The notes under the pieces are model-generated. The model saw only the letters and a list, made by a program, of their open reading frames with translations. It was not told the origin of the DNA and did no database searches. The position numbers and the translations under genes were made by a program. From Hymenobacter jejuensis (lineage in GTDB: Bacteria; Bacteroidota; Bacteroidia; Cytophagales; Hymenobacteraceae): DNA of 64,000 nucleotides. Each line of letters starts with the position of its first letter. Position 1 is the stretch's first letter. Positions 33,745-42,602 of the stretch are shown here, piece by piece. The stretch covers positions 2,728,001 to 2,792,000 of the forward strand of contig NZ_CP040896.1 in NCBI RefSeq assembly GCF_006337165.1, in the 5' to 3' direction.

Positions 33745-35148
33745 ATGAGAATGAACGAAAATTTTGAGGATCGGGATGAAGTACTGGACACGGTGCGCCG
33801 CTTTGAGCGCATGGTGGCCCATAACGAGCCCGTCTTTTTTGATTTGGCCGATTTTGAAAACATTATTGACCATTATACTAGTAACACCTTGTACGACAAG
33901 GCTTTGCAGGCATGCGAAGCTGCCATTGCCCAATACCCTTTCTCTACCGAATTATTAATTGATCGCTCGCAGGTGCTGGCCATGAAGGGCGAGTACATCG
34001 CGGCGGCCCAGCAGATTGAAGACGTCGCGCAACTAGACCCCGACAACCCCGACGTGGCCGTAACCCGTGGCATCATTGCCACGCAAAAAGGTCAGTTTTC
34101 GGAAGCAGTAGCCTTCTTTCAGCAAGCCGTGGAGCGCGCGCCCGACCGCGACGACATTTACTTTAATCTGGGGTTGGCTTACCAAAGCTGGCAGAAGTTC
34201 AAGAGCGCCGCTAAGTATTATAAGCAAAGCTTGCGCCTGAACCCCGACAACGACATTGCGGTGCAGGAACTCCTGTACTGCTTGGAGGTGTCGGAGCGGT
34301 TGGAGAAAAACCTCGATTTTTTCCGTCATTTCACCGATCAGGACCCGTATTCGGCGCTGGCTTGGTACAATCTGGGCCAAGCTTATTACCGGGCGGGCAA
34401 GTACGACGAGGCCGTCGTCGCTTTCGAGTACGCCATCCTGATTGATGCCAAGTTCTATGATGCGCACGGCTTTCTGGCCAGCACCTACGTCAGCCAACTC
34501 AAGTACCGGGAAGGCATCGAGGAGTTTAAGCTGAGCTACGCCGAGGGTGAGCCAACTGCGGAAGCACTGTGCAACATCGGGGAATGCCACGAGAAGCTAG
34601 CCGAGTGGGACCAAGCCCGGCGCAATTACCAGCGCGCCATCGATTTGGAGCCGGACATGGACGAGGCGTGGTTTGGCATCGGCATTGTGCTGAATGCGCA
34701 GGAGCGATGGTTTGAGGCCATTCATTTCTTCCGCAAGGCCGTGTCTTTGTACGAAGAAAGCGTGGAATACTGGCTTGCGCTGGCTGCTGCCGAATACCAG
34801 GTGGGCAACGTCGTGAGCGCCATTGAGGCGTACGAACGTGCCTCGCAGGTTGCCCCCGACAGCAAAGATGCCTGGCTCAACTGGAGCATTATCCTGTACG
34901 AACAGGGCAATTTTGAGGGCGCCATCGACTTGATGCGCAATGCCGTCGAAATTCAGCCAGGCGAAGCGGAACTGCATTATCGTCTGTGCGCGTATTTGCT
35001 GGCTGCGGGCCGCTACCGCGAAGCGTATCAATACCTCGAGAACGCGCTGGTGCTGGACTTCGACAAGCATCGGTTGCTGTTCGAGTTCTTTCCCGAACTA
35101 GAGTCGCAACGTGCGCTCACCCGCCTGATCGAACAATACCGAAAGTAA
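33745..35148 (+). CDS. tetratricopeptide repeat protein
   Basis: About 467 residues built almost wholly of TPR helix pairs of 34 residues, for example YIAAAQQIEDVAQLDPDNPDVAVTRGI, AVAFFQQAVERAPDRDDIYFNLGLAYQ, AVVAFEYAILIDAKFYDAHGFLAS and ARRNYQRAIDLEPDMDEAWFGIGI. It lacks a signal peptide, so it is probably a cytosolic scaffold. ATG 33745 (or 33751) is preferred over a start nine codons upstream. It is followed by a strong terminator, so it is monocistronic. Partners unknown. Confidence 0.88.
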   Translation: MRMNENFEDRDEVLDTVRRFERMVAHNEPVFFDLADFENIIDHYTSNTLYDKALQACEAAIAQYPFSTELLIDRSQVLAMKGEYIAAAQQIEDVAQLDPDNPDVAVTRGIIATQKGQFSEAVAFFQQAVERAPDRDDIYFNLGLAYQSWQKFKSAAKYYKQSLRLNPDNDIAVQELLYCLEVSERLEKNLDFFRHFTDQDPYSALAWYNLGQAYYRAGKYDEAVVAFEYAILIDAKFYDAHGFLASTYVSQLKYREGIEEFKLSYAEGEPTAEALCNIGECHEKLAEWDQARRNYQRAIDLEPDMDEAWFGIGIVLNAQERWFEAIHFFRKAVSLYEESVEYWLALAAAEYQVGNVVSAIEAYERASQVAPDSKDAWLNWSIILYEQGNFEGAIDLMRNAVEIQPGEAELHYRLCAYLLAAGRYREAYQYLENALVLDFDKHRLLFEFFPELESQRALTRLIEQYRK

Positions 35149-35170
35149 AAGCCGAGTGCTTCGCAACAGA

Positions 35171-35220
35171 GGGTCTTGGCAACTGGGTTTTCATGCCAGT
35201 TGCCGAGGCCCTTTTCCTTT
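35171..35220 (+). terminator. intrinsic terminator of the TPR gene
   Basis: 16-bp stem (35171-35186 with 35196-35211, two G-T pairs) and a 9-nt loop, followed by TTTTCCTTT. Confidence 0.8.
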
Positions 35221-35312
35221 TTCGGAGCAGTTATAGAATTCGGGCGTACTTTTGGCCCCGTCAATTCATTTTCGCAGGTGCACCCCGTTCTTGCGATCAT
35301 AAAATTCCAACG

Positions 35313-36143
35313 ATGAACTACAACCTGACGCAACTACCCGAACGCACCAGCAAACCCCGTGAACAAGGCTTTACGATGGTAATGGACAAGGGCCTCAGCA
35401 TCCGGGAAGTCGAAGACTTTCTGGAAGTCGGCGCTCCTTACACGGACATTGTGAAGCTCGGCTGGGCTACTTCTTATGTAGTACCCAACCTGAAGCGAAA
35501 GCTGGAAGTGTACAAGGAGGCAGGCATTCCGGTGTATTTTGGGGGCACGCTGTTTGAAGCATTCATCATCCGCAACCAATTCGATGACTACCGCCGCCTG
35601 CTTTCCGAGTATGGGATGGAGTATGCAGAAGTGTCGGACGGGTCGTTGGAGCTTGACCACGATCGCAAGCTCGACTACATCCGGCTGCTGGCCAAGGATG
35701 TGCAGGTGCTGTCGGAAGTAGGTTCGAAAGACGCTGAGAAAATCATTCCGCCCTACAAGTGGATTTCGCAGATGCAGACCGAGTTGGAAGCCGGCGCCGT
35801 GAAGGTGATCGGTGAGGCCCGCGAGGCCGGCAACGTAGGCCTGTTTCGGAGCACCGGCGAGGTACGTTCGGGCTTGGTAGAAGAGATTTTGACCAAGATT
35901 CCTTTCGAGAAAATCATTTGGGAAGCCCCGCAAAAGGCTCAGCAAGTGTGGTTTATCAAAATGTTGGGCGCCAACGTAAACCTGGGCAACATTGCCCCGA
36001 ACGAGATCGTGTCGCTCGAAACCATTCGCTTAGGCTTGCGCGGCGATACATTCACGCACTTCCTCGACATGGACAACGTCGATCCGATGTTTAAGCCCGA
36101 AGTAAAAACCGGCCGGCCTGGCACTTCTATGCCACGCGGATAA
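35313..36143 (+). CDS. phosphosulfolactate synthase (ComA family)
   Basis: A 276-residue TIM-barrel protein of the ComA family, which adds sulfite to phosphoenolpyruvate to give (2R)-phospho-3-sulfolactate. Signatures are GFTMVMDKGLS at the N-terminus, the YTDIVKLGWATSYV strand, GIPVYFGGTLFEAF, EVSDGSLEL and VIGEAREAGNVGLF, then IIWEAPQKAQQVWFI. In methanogens this is the first step of coenzyme M synthesis; in Bacteroidota the product could feed sulfolactate or sulfonate metabolism, which is inference. ATG 35313 is chosen; the longer open frame overlaps the TPR gene and is not family-like. TACTTTTG at 35247-35254 may be its -7 element. Confidence 0.9.
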   Translation: MNYNLTQLPERTSKPREQGFTMVMDKGLSIREVEDFLEVGAPYTDIVKLGWATSYVVPNLKRKLEVYKEAGIPVYFGGTLFEAFIIRNQFDDYRRLLSEYGMEYAEVSDGSLELDHDRKLDYIRLLAKDVQVLSEVGSKDAEKIIPPYKWISQMQTELEAGAVKVIGEAREAGNVGLFRSTGEVRSGLVEEILTKIPFEKIIWEAPQKAQQVWFIKMLGANVNLGNIAPNEIVSLETIRLGLRGDTFTHFLDMDNVDPMFKPEVKTGRPGTSMPRG

Positions 36144-36160
36144 ATACTTGATTATCAATA
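36141..36160. repeat. TTGATTAT-family AT-rich motif at a gene end
   Basis: TAAATACTTGATTATCAATA; the first three bases are the stop codon of the phosphosulfolactate synthase gene. Nothing else was recognised in the 36161-36331 spacer. Confidence 0.5.
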
Positions 36161-36331
36161 TTTTGTGTATAAACAAAAGCGGCCGGCAACGCAAGTTTTC
36201 GGTCGCTTTTGCTTTGGCTGACACACCGCATCGCTACTGACTCGAATAGAGGGCAGCCGGAAGCCAGATTCAACCCAATCGCCGTCTGCGGGGTATGGTA
36301 AATATCCTGCGCCTCTGAATTGTTACTGCTC

Positions 36332-37402
36332 ATGCCTGAAGTAAAATCTCAAGTTGATCCATCGGACGCAAGTCCTTTCACCCGCGTCCGGCAGCTGGCC
36401 CAACGTGCCGGGCTCGACGGCTTCTTGTTGGCGCTGCTTGGCGCTATTTTGTTGGCGTATCTGTGGCCGCACTTCGGCAGCGACGACGGGCCCTTGCCGC
36501 TCAACCAAATCGCCAATTACGGCGTCTCGATCATCTTTTTTTTCTACGGTCTGCGTCTGAGTCCTGAGAAGCTAAAAGCGGGTCTGTCGAACTGGCGGCT
36601 GCATTTGGTCGTCCAGACGACGACATTTCTGGTGTTTCCGCTGCTGCTGATTGCGGCCCGGCCCTTCTTCGATACCGGCAACCAGAAGCTGCTGTGGCTG
36701 GGCGGCTTTTATCTGGCGGCGCTGCCTTCCACTGTGTCTTCTTCGGTCGTGATGGTGTCGATTGCGGGCGGAAACCTGCCGGCAGCCATCTTCAACGCCA
36801 GCATTTCCAGCCTGTTAGGTGTTTTTGTTACGCCCATCTGGATGGCCCTATATCTGCCTAACGGAGGCCACAACTCCAGCCTGTGGGGTACGATTGGCAA
36901 CTTGGCCCTGCAAGTGTTGCTACCCGTAGTGGTAGGCGTATTGCTGCATCGGTGGCTATCGGCGTGGGCCAAGCGCTACGACAAGCAGACGCGCTACCTT
37001 GATCAGTCCATCATCCTGCTGATCGTTTACACTTCGTTTTGCGAATCCTTTTACCGTGGCATTTTCCAAGGGTACCAACTGACCAGTATTCTGCTGCTGG
37101 GTGTGCTGCTGCTCGCTTTGTTTTTCGGGGTATACGCCTGGATTTTGTTGGTAAGTAAGGTGTTAGGTTTTGAAAAAGGCGACACCATTACGGCGCTTTT
37201 CTGCGGTTCCAAGAAGTCGTTGGTGCAAGGGACGGTGATGTCGAAGGTATTGTTTCCCGACGCCCGCCTTGCCGGCATTGTGCTCCTGCCGCTGATGATG
37301 TATCACGCGCTCCAAATCCTGATTGCCAGCATCATTGCGCAAGCCATAGGCCGCCGTGCTGCGCCGGAAGTGCCTGTTCCCGAGCCTGTTGCAGGCACGT
37401 AG
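36332..37402 (+). CDS. bile acid:sodium symporter (BASS/SBF-like) family transporter
   Basis: About 356 residues with nine or ten membrane helices. Signatures: YGVSIIFFFYGLRLSPEKLKAGLSNWRLHLVVQ, ALPSTVSSSVVMVSIAGGNLPAAIFNASISSLLGVFVTP and the crossover region FCGSKKSLVQGTVMSKVLF, which fit the SBF-like/YfeH branch rather than true bile-acid carriers. The natural solute is unknown; related proteins carry organic anions with Na+. Position after the sulfolactate gene invites the idea of organosulfonate transport, but a 188-nt spacer and the AT-rich motif separate the two. ATG 36332 is preferred over TTG 36320. Confidence 0.88.
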   Translation: MPEVKSQVDPSDASPFTRVRQLAQRAGLDGFLLALLGAILLAYLWPHFGSDDGPLPLNQIANYGVSIIFFFYGLRLSPEKLKAGLSNWRLHLVVQTTTFLVFPLLLIAARPFFDTGNQKLLWLGGFYLAALPSTVSSSVVMVSIAGGNLPAAIFNASISSLLGVFVTPIWMALYLPNGGHNSSLWGTIGNLALQVLLPVVVGVLLHRWLSAWAKRYDKQTRYLDQSIILLIVYTSFCESFYRGIFQGYQLTSILLLGVLLLALFFGVYAWILLVSKVLGFEKGDTITALFCGSKKSLVQGTVMSKVLFPDARLAGIVLLPLMMYHALQILIASIIAQAIGRRAAPEVPVPEPVAGT

Positions 37403-37504
37403 CTGGGCGGCTGGCGCTTGCAAGCAGTAAAACCGTGCGGCACGTAAACGCAAAGCGCTAACTGTTTGCCTCTCAATTGCTTATATAAAATGCCTTCTCG
37501 GCTT

Positions 37505-37542
37505 GAGCGGGCTCTGCTTATGTAAGCAAGGCCCGCTTTTTT
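37505..37542 (+). terminator. intrinsic terminator
   Basis: AGCGGGC ... GCCCGCT stem (37506-37537) with an inner TGCTTA/TAAGCA helix and a T6 run, about 100 nt after the BASS transporter stop. Confidence 0.8.
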
Positions 37543-37661
37543 ATGCTCGCCTAGTGGGAAAATAGATGGTTTTTAACAGCCGAGTATTTGCATTTTATAC
37601 TGCTCAAAACAGCTTCAATTAGCTATCTTGCTGTACTATTCCGCTTATGCCTACTGCCTTT

Positions 37662-39299
37662 ATGAAGCAACTCTACGCATTGTTATCTCTCTGTTTATTA
37701 TCGACCACCTCGCTGGCCCAGACGGTGCCCGAAGCCCCCCGCTTATTGGTTCGGTTGAAAGAAAACACCAAGCCTGCGTACAGGCAAACTGTTGATTATA
37801 AAGGCATTGTAACTCTAGGAATACAGGCTGTTGATGCCCTGAATGTTGTCTATAAGTGTCAGTCTATCAGTAGGTTAGCGCAAGGCAATGGCCCTGGGGT
37901 CTATAGCCTCACGCTGCCTGCTGGCACCAGCGTCGAGCAGGCGGTGCAGGCGTACCGGGCCTCAGGGCAGTTTGAATACGTCGAGCCGGATCAGCAGGGC
38001 AGCGGCGGCGGGGTGCAGGCCGTTACGCCTTCCGATCAGCTCTACAATCGGCAGTGGGGGCTGAAAAACAACGGCTCTTTCTCGCTTAGCACAGCCAAAG
38101 CCGGGGCCGACATCAAGATGGAAGACGCTTGGGCCATTCAGCGAGGCGATTCGACGGTTGTGGTGGCCATCATCGACACCGGCTGCAAGCTCGATCATCC
38201 GGAGTTTGCGGGGCGCATCTGGAAAAACCGCAAAGAAATTCCGAACAACGGCCTCGACGACGACCGCAACGGCTACGTCGACGATGTGCAGGGGTGGAAT
38301 TTCGTTTCGGCTTCCAACAACCCCACCGACGACTACGGCCACGGCACCAACGTCACCGGCATCCTCGGCGCTACGGGCAACAACGCCATCGGCTACGCCG
38401 GCGTCGACTGGAATTGCAAGTTGATGATTTGTAAAGGGTTAGATGATAAGAACAACGGCTATTATTCGTGGTGGATAAGTGCCATCTACTACGCCGTGGA
38501 CAACGGCGCCCGCGTCATCAATATGTCGTTGGGTGGCGTTTCCAACTCGCAGGCCATGCAGGACGCCGTGAATTATGCCTACGCCCACAATGTAACCGTG
38601 GTCGCGTGCATGATGAACACCAACACCAGTTCGCCCTACTACCCAGCGGCACTCGATCATGTGCTGGCCGTCGGCTCGACCAATCCGGATGACACCCGCA
38701 CGGCGCCTTTTTTCTGGGACAGCAGCAGCGGCAGCAATTACGGCAAGCACATTTCGGTGGTGGCTCCCGGCAATTATGTCTACGGGTTGAATCACCTGAA
38801 TAACACCAGCTACAACACCTATTGGGGCGGTACTTCGCAGGCTACGCCGCACGTTGCGGGACTGGTTTCCTTGCTATTGGCGCAAAACAAAACCCGTACG
38901 CCGGCCCAGCTCAAGGCCCTGATTGAGCAAACGGCCGACGACCGCGTGGGTGCAGCTGCGCAAGATGTAACCGGCTGGGATCAGTATTACGGCTACGGGC
39001 GCATCAACGCGGCCCGAGCCTTGAGCTACGCCGTAGTGACGGCCGCTACTTCCCGGCGCGATGCTGGCGAGCTGAAGCTTTACCCTAACCCCGCCCACCA
39101 GACGCTCACCATTCAGGTTGGCGAAGCACAACAGTTTCGGCGCGAGTATAGCCTCACCAACGCCACGGGCCAAACCGTTTTGCGGGGCCAGCTTGCGGGG
39201 CCGGAAACAACCATCCCGCTGCCGCTGGCGCCCGGCCTATACCAACTCCTGCTTCCAACGGAGGCCGGAGTGCTGGTCCGCAAACTTATTGTGTATTAA
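37662..39299 (+). CDS. subtilisin-like S8 serine peptidase with T9SS sorting domain
   Basis: An exported subtilase of about 545 residues. Signal peptide (MKQLYALLSLCLLSTTSLAQ), inhibitor-like propeptide (about 25-110, ending ASGQFEYVEPDQ), then the catalytic domain with D172 (VVAIIDTGCKLDHPEF), H227 (DYGHGTNVTG) and S392 (GGTSQATPHVAG). A C-terminal T9SS type A domain (LKLYPNPAHQTLTIQV...VRKLIVY) directs it to the surface. The first ATG at 37647 is possible, but 37662 gives the cleaner signal peptide. Single gene downstream of a terminator. Confidence 0.92.
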   Translation: MKQLYALLSLCLLSTTSLAQTVPEAPRLLVRLKENTKPAYRQTVDYKGIVTLGIQAVDALNVVYKCQSISRLAQGNGPGVYSLTLPAGTSVEQAVQAYRASGQFEYVEPDQQGSGGGVQAVTPSDQLYNRQWGLKNNGSFSLSTAKAGADIKMEDAWAIQRGDSTVVVAIIDTGCKLDHPEFAGRIWKNRKEIPNNGLDDDRNGYVDDVQGWNFVSASNNPTDDYGHGTNVTGILGATGNNAIGYAGVDWNCKLMICKGLDDKNNGYYSWWISAIYYAVDNGARVINMSLGGVSNSQAMQDAVNYAYAHNVTVVACMMNTNTSSPYYPAALDHVLAVGSTNPDDTRTAPFFWDSSSGSNYGKHISVVAPGNYVYGLNHLNNTSYNTYWGGTSQATPHVAGLVSLLLAQNKTRTPAQLKALIEQTADDRVGAAAQDVTGWDQYYGYGRINAARALSYAVVTAATSRRDAGELKLYPNPAHQTLTIQVGEAQQFRREYSLTNATGQTVLRGQLAGPETTIPLPLAPGLYQLLLPTEAGVLVRKLIVY

Positions 39300-39404
39300 C
39301 CAGCGCCGTTACCGACCTACTCGTCAGCTACTTCGTGTGCGCAGGCCGCCTTTCTTCTCGGCTTTAGTGCTTTCTTTGTAGCCCAATCTCTACTCAACCT
39401 GCTT

Positions 39405-40079
39405 ATGGCGCTTATTCAACAATTTTTTGATTTGGTGTTGCACCTCGACAAAACGCTCATCAACGTGGTGCAGGAGTATGGAGGCTGGACGTATCTGATT
39501 CTGTTTCTGATTGTTTTTACCGAAACGGGCGTAGTGATTTTTCCGTTTCTGCCCGGCGATTCGCTGTTGTTTGTGGCCGGCACGCTCGCAGCGCAGCCAG
39601 TTGCACCCGGCTCTGAGCAGACGCTGCTGCACCTAACCTACCTGATTCCGCTGCTGTTCTTCGCCGCTTTCCTCGGCGACAACCTCAACTATTTCATCGG
39701 CGACTATTTGGGGCCACGGGTGTTTCGTGAAGATTTTAAGCTCTTGAAACGCAAATACTTAGAGCAGACCCAGGCTTTCTACGCCAAGCACGGCGGCAAA
39801 ACCATCATCATGGCGCGCTTCATCCCGATTGTACGGACTTTTGCGCCTTTCGTGGCTGGCGTAGGCACCATGAAATACGCGTATTTTATCAGCTACAGCG
39901 TCGGGGGGGCTTTGTTGTGGGTGATTTCGTTGGTAATGGCGGGCTACCTGTTTGGCAATATTCCGGTGGTGAAAAACAACTTCACCATCGTGATTTATGC
40001 CATCATCCTGATTTCGGTGATGCCGCCGATCTTCCAGTTTCTGAAACAAAAATTCAGCGGGCGGCCCTCGCAGGCGTAA
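39405..40079 (+). CDS. DedA family membrane protein
   Basis: A 224-residue DedA/VTT-domain protein. Signatures are FTETGVVIFPFLPGDSLLFVAGTLA (re-entrant loop with Glu and Asp), FLGDNLNYFIGDYLGPRVF and GGKTIIMARFIPIVRTFAPFVAGVGTM with the essential Arg residues. The family acts in phospholipid (undecaprenyl phosphate or PE) recycling across the membrane. It is followed by a strong terminator. Confidence 0.93.
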   Translation: MALIQQFFDLVLHLDKTLINVVQEYGGWTYLILFLIVFTETGVVIFPFLPGDSLLFVAGTLAAQPVAPGSEQTLLHLTYLIPLLFFAAFLGDNLNYFIGDYLGPRVFREDFKLLKRKYLEQTQAFYAKHGGKTIIMARFIPIVRTFAPFVAGVGTMKYAYFISYSVGGALLWVISLVMAGYLFGNIPVVKNNFTIVIYAIILISVMPPIFQFLKQKFSGRPSQA

Positions 40080-40101
40080 CCACTCGCCAGTATGTTTTGA
40101 T

Positions 40102-40140
40102 AAAAACCGCCCCGAAATTATTGTTCGGGGCGGTTTTTTT
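40102..40140 (+). terminator. intrinsic terminator of the dedA-family gene
   Basis: 15-bp arms 40102-40116 and 40124-40138 (CCGCCCCGAA core) with a 7-nt loop and a T-run. Confidence 0.9.
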
Positions 40141-40175
40141 GTTTTTTCGGGATCGTTATCTATTCGCTCGTTTGT

Positions 40176-40916
40176 ATGCGCCAATTCGGTCTTATCGGCA
40201 AATCGCTTCGTCACTCATTTTCGCAGACCTATTTCACCCAGAAATTTCATAACCTCGACATCACCGATTGCCGCTACGATCTCTTCGAGATTCCATCGAT
40301 CAGCGAATTGCCCGATTTAGTGCGCGCCAACCCCGATCTGGTCGGACTCAATGTCACGATTCCGTACAAAGAGCAGGTCTGGCCCTACCTCGACGAAGTA
40401 TCGCCAACGGCCGCCCGCATTGGGGCAGTCAACACCATCGAGTTTGCCGAGGATGGGCGTCTGATTGGCCACAACACAGATTATCTGGGCTTCCGGGAGT
40501 CGCTGCGCAGCTTTTATCCGCATACGGGCGAGCAGGCCGGAGCATTGGTGCTGGGCACCGGTGGCTCTTCCAAAGCCGTAGAGGCCGCGCTACGCGAGTT
40601 GGACATTCGGTATTTACTTGTTTCGCGCAGTCCGCTCAACTTGGCCCTCACCTACGAGGAGCTTTCACTGGAAATTATAAAAGCCCATAGCTTAATTATA
40701 AATACCACACCCTTAGGTACTTACCCTAATGTGGCCGAGTGTCCGCCCATTCCCTACGAGTTTCTTACGCCCCAGCACTACCTCTTCGACCTGATTTATA
40801 ACCCGCGCGAAACCCTGTTTCTGGACAAGGGTCGCGAAGCCGGTGCTCAAATCAAGAATGGCTTCGAGATGCTGGGTTTTCAGGCAGAGGCAGCCTGGGA
40901 AATCTGGAATAGATAA
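40176..40916 (+). CDS. aroE: shikimate dehydrogenase
   Basis: Reduces 3-dehydroshikimate to shikimate with NADPH in aromatic amino-acid synthesis. 246 residues, slightly short for the family but complete. Substrate-binding N-terminus FGLIGKSLRHSFSQTYF, catalytic K65 in NVTIPYKEQ and D102 in GHNTDYLGF, and the NADP loop LVLGTGGSSKAVEAAL. Monocistronic; the convergent gene starts 84 nt away across a weak hairpin. Confidence 0.93.
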   Translation: MRQFGLIGKSLRHSFSQTYFTQKFHNLDITDCRYDLFEIPSISELPDLVRANPDLVGLNVTIPYKEQVWPYLDEVSPTAARIGAVNTIEFAEDGRLIGHNTDYLGFRESLRSFYPHTGEQAGALVLGTGGSSKAVEAALRELDIRYLLVSRSPLNLALTYEELSLEIIKAHSLIINTTPLGTYPNVAECPPIPYEFLTPQHYLFDLIYNPRETLFLDKGREAGAQIKNGFEMLGFQAEAAWEIWNR

Positions 40917-40952
40917 AGCATCCCGCCGCGCCTGTGCCTCAGGTGCTGTATG

Positions 40953-40977
40953 CAACTATTTGCTATACAAGTAGTTG
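40953..40977. terminator. possible weak hairpin between convergent genes
   Basis: CAACTATTTG and CAAGTAGTTG (one G-T pair) with a 5-nt loop, between aroE and the convergent small exported protein gene. It lacks a U-run of usual strength. Confidence 0.35.
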
Positions 40978-40999
40978 TGATTTGATTTTCTTGGCGCTA

Positions 41000-41386
41000 C
41001 TACTTGCGATTGTAGGTGCCCGGCACAAGGCGGTTGCGGGCCGGGCAATCGTCGTTTTGGGTGGAAAGTGTAAGCGTGTAAGAGTCGGCGGCAAAAATGT
41101 AGAAGCCTTTTTGGGAGGCATCGCAGGCTTTGGCTTGGCCAGTTGCCGATAAGTCGCTTAGCATAAGCATGTTGCCTCGAACGCTGTAGGTGCCCGAAAT
41201 CGAAGCTTTGCCATCGGCCATCGACATGGTGTAGCTTCGGTCGGCGCGAAACTCCCATACGGCGTTGGGGTCCTTGCTCCATTTGCCTACCAAAGCTGCG
41301 TTGGTTCCTTGCTTTTCGGGTGGCGCGAAGTTGGTCAGCAGGCCGAAGCAGGTTAGCAAGAGAAGACGGAGTAAAGTGTTCTTCAT
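41000..41386 (-). CDS. small exported lipocalin-like protein
   Basis: About 128 residues: a signal peptide MKNTLLRLLLLTCFGLLTNFA, then a compact domain LVGKWSKDPNAVWEFRADRSYTMSMADGKASISGTYSVRGNMLMLSD with the GKW...G.Y...L..... layout of lipocalin-like Bacteroidota proteins, and two cysteines (CDASQ, DDCPAR) that may form a disulfide. No function can be assigned. ATG 41386 is used rather than the TTG three codons upstream. Confidence 0.7.
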   Translation of the reverse strand: MKNTLLRLLLLTCFGLLTNFAPPEKQGTNAALVGKWSKDPNAVWEFRADRSYTMSMADGKASISGTYSVRGNMLMLSDLSATGQAKACDASQKGFYIFAADSYTLTLSTQNDDCPARNRLVPGTYNRK

Positions 41387-41519
41387 GGCGCGCAAACCGC
41401 AGTTGAGATAATGCTGTATTCGGTTTAATAAATATAATCAATTTCCGAAGCCATTGTGCGCGCTTAGTGGCAGTAATTATGCACAGGGCGGAAGCGGCTC
41501 TGCTGATTCAGCGATGGCA

Positions 41520-41567
41520 TAAAAAAGTCATCGCTGGCCACCCCACTAAGGTAACCAGCGATGACTT
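41520..41567 (-). terminator. intrinsic terminator of the wrbA-type gene
   Basis: 13-bp arms (41525-41537 and 41555-41567) with the minus-strand T6 run at 41519-41526. It lies 34 nt past the stop codon. Confidence 0.75.
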
Positions 41568-41576
41568 ATGATATTT

Positions 41577-41603
41577 TATAAATATCTGATTGTTAATTAC
41601 TTA
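41577..41603. repeat. TTGATTAT-family AT-rich motif at a gene end
   Basis: Contains AATATCTGATTGTTAATTAC and ends on the TAA stop codon (41601-41603) of the minus-strand flavoprotein gene. Confidence 0.45.
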
Positions 41604-42212
41604 TGAAGCAAGTTTCTTGGCTATCTGGGCGGTGTGGCGACCTTGGTAGCGGGCACCTTCTAGCTCGTTGGCACTAGGCTGGCGCTCACCTTGGCCGCCG
41701 GCCACGGTGCTGGCACCGTAGGGCGTGCCACCGGTCACTTCTTCGTGGCCCATCTGGCCCTGCCAAGCGTAGGGTAAGCCCACAATTACGAAGCCATGGT
41801 GCAGCAATTCGGTATGGAAGCTGCGGATGGTGGTTTCCTGGCCGCCGTGCTGCGTGGCCGTGCTCACGAATACGCCGCCCACTTTGCCCACCAAGGCGCC
41901 CTTGGCCCACAGGCCGCCGGTGCTGTCTAGGTAGGCCTGCATCTGGCCGCACAGGTTACCATAGCGGGTCGGCGTGCCGAAGATAATGGCATCGTATTCC
42001 GTCAATTCATTCGGCGTAGCCACCGGGATATGCGAAAATGCCTGCTGCGCCTGCGTAGCGCCGATCTGGTCGAGGATGGATTGGGGCAGCGTTTCGGGCA
42101 CCCGCTTGATGACTACTTCGTTGCCTTCCACTTCGCGGGCACCCTCGGCCATGGCTTCGGCCATTTTGTATATGTGACCATAAGTAGAGTAAAACAAGAC
42201 AAGCGTTTTCAT
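41601..42212 (-). CDS. wrbA: NAD(P)H:quinone oxidoreductase, WrbA type
   Basis: A 203-residue flavodoxin-like FMN enzyme reducing quinones by two electrons, protecting against oxidative stress. Phosphate-binding loop [22 protein letters not shown], the [25 protein letters not shown] signature and the late [22 protein letters not shown]-contact motif. The length is the family norm. Single gene ended by the hairpin at 41520-41567. The 390-nt region upstream (42213-42602) shows no gene that I can support. Confidence 0.93.
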   Translation of the reverse strand: MKTLVLFYSTYGHIYKMAEAMAEGAREVEGNEVVIKRVPETLPQSILDQIGATQAQQAFSHIPVATPNELTEYDAIIFGTPTRYGNLCGQMQAYLDSTGGLWAKGALVGKVGGVFVSTATQHGGQETTIRSFHTELLHHGFVIVGLPYAWQGQMGHEEVTGGTPYGASTVAGGQGERQPSANELEGARYQGRHTAQIAKKLAS

Positions 42213-42602
42213 GGGCCTTGGACTTTAGAACTGGAGTAATAGCTGAAGATCAGCCGGAAATATCTATTCCTGTCTTACCGCAAACAGTTGAGCTAGGTTG
42301 CGGAGAGAGCCCGCACAAAGCGCTGAAGGAGTGACTGGGAACAAGTACCTTGGTTCGTATTTTGTTGCTTGTCGGCTACGGGTTTGTGAAAAAATTACGC
42401 AAAAGCGCATCGCCCATGCAACCGCTAGCGCCCCTGCTAAACTCTAGTGGGTAGAAGACCCGCCAGCGACGGTGCCTTTGTATATACTTAGTTACTTCTA
42501 TCGGTCACTTATGCGGCAATCGTACCTCCAGGGCAACTGCTTTCGCCCCCGGATCTGCACCTTCGCACTGCTTACCACCGACCGCGCAGGTCGGCAAAAG
42601 CG

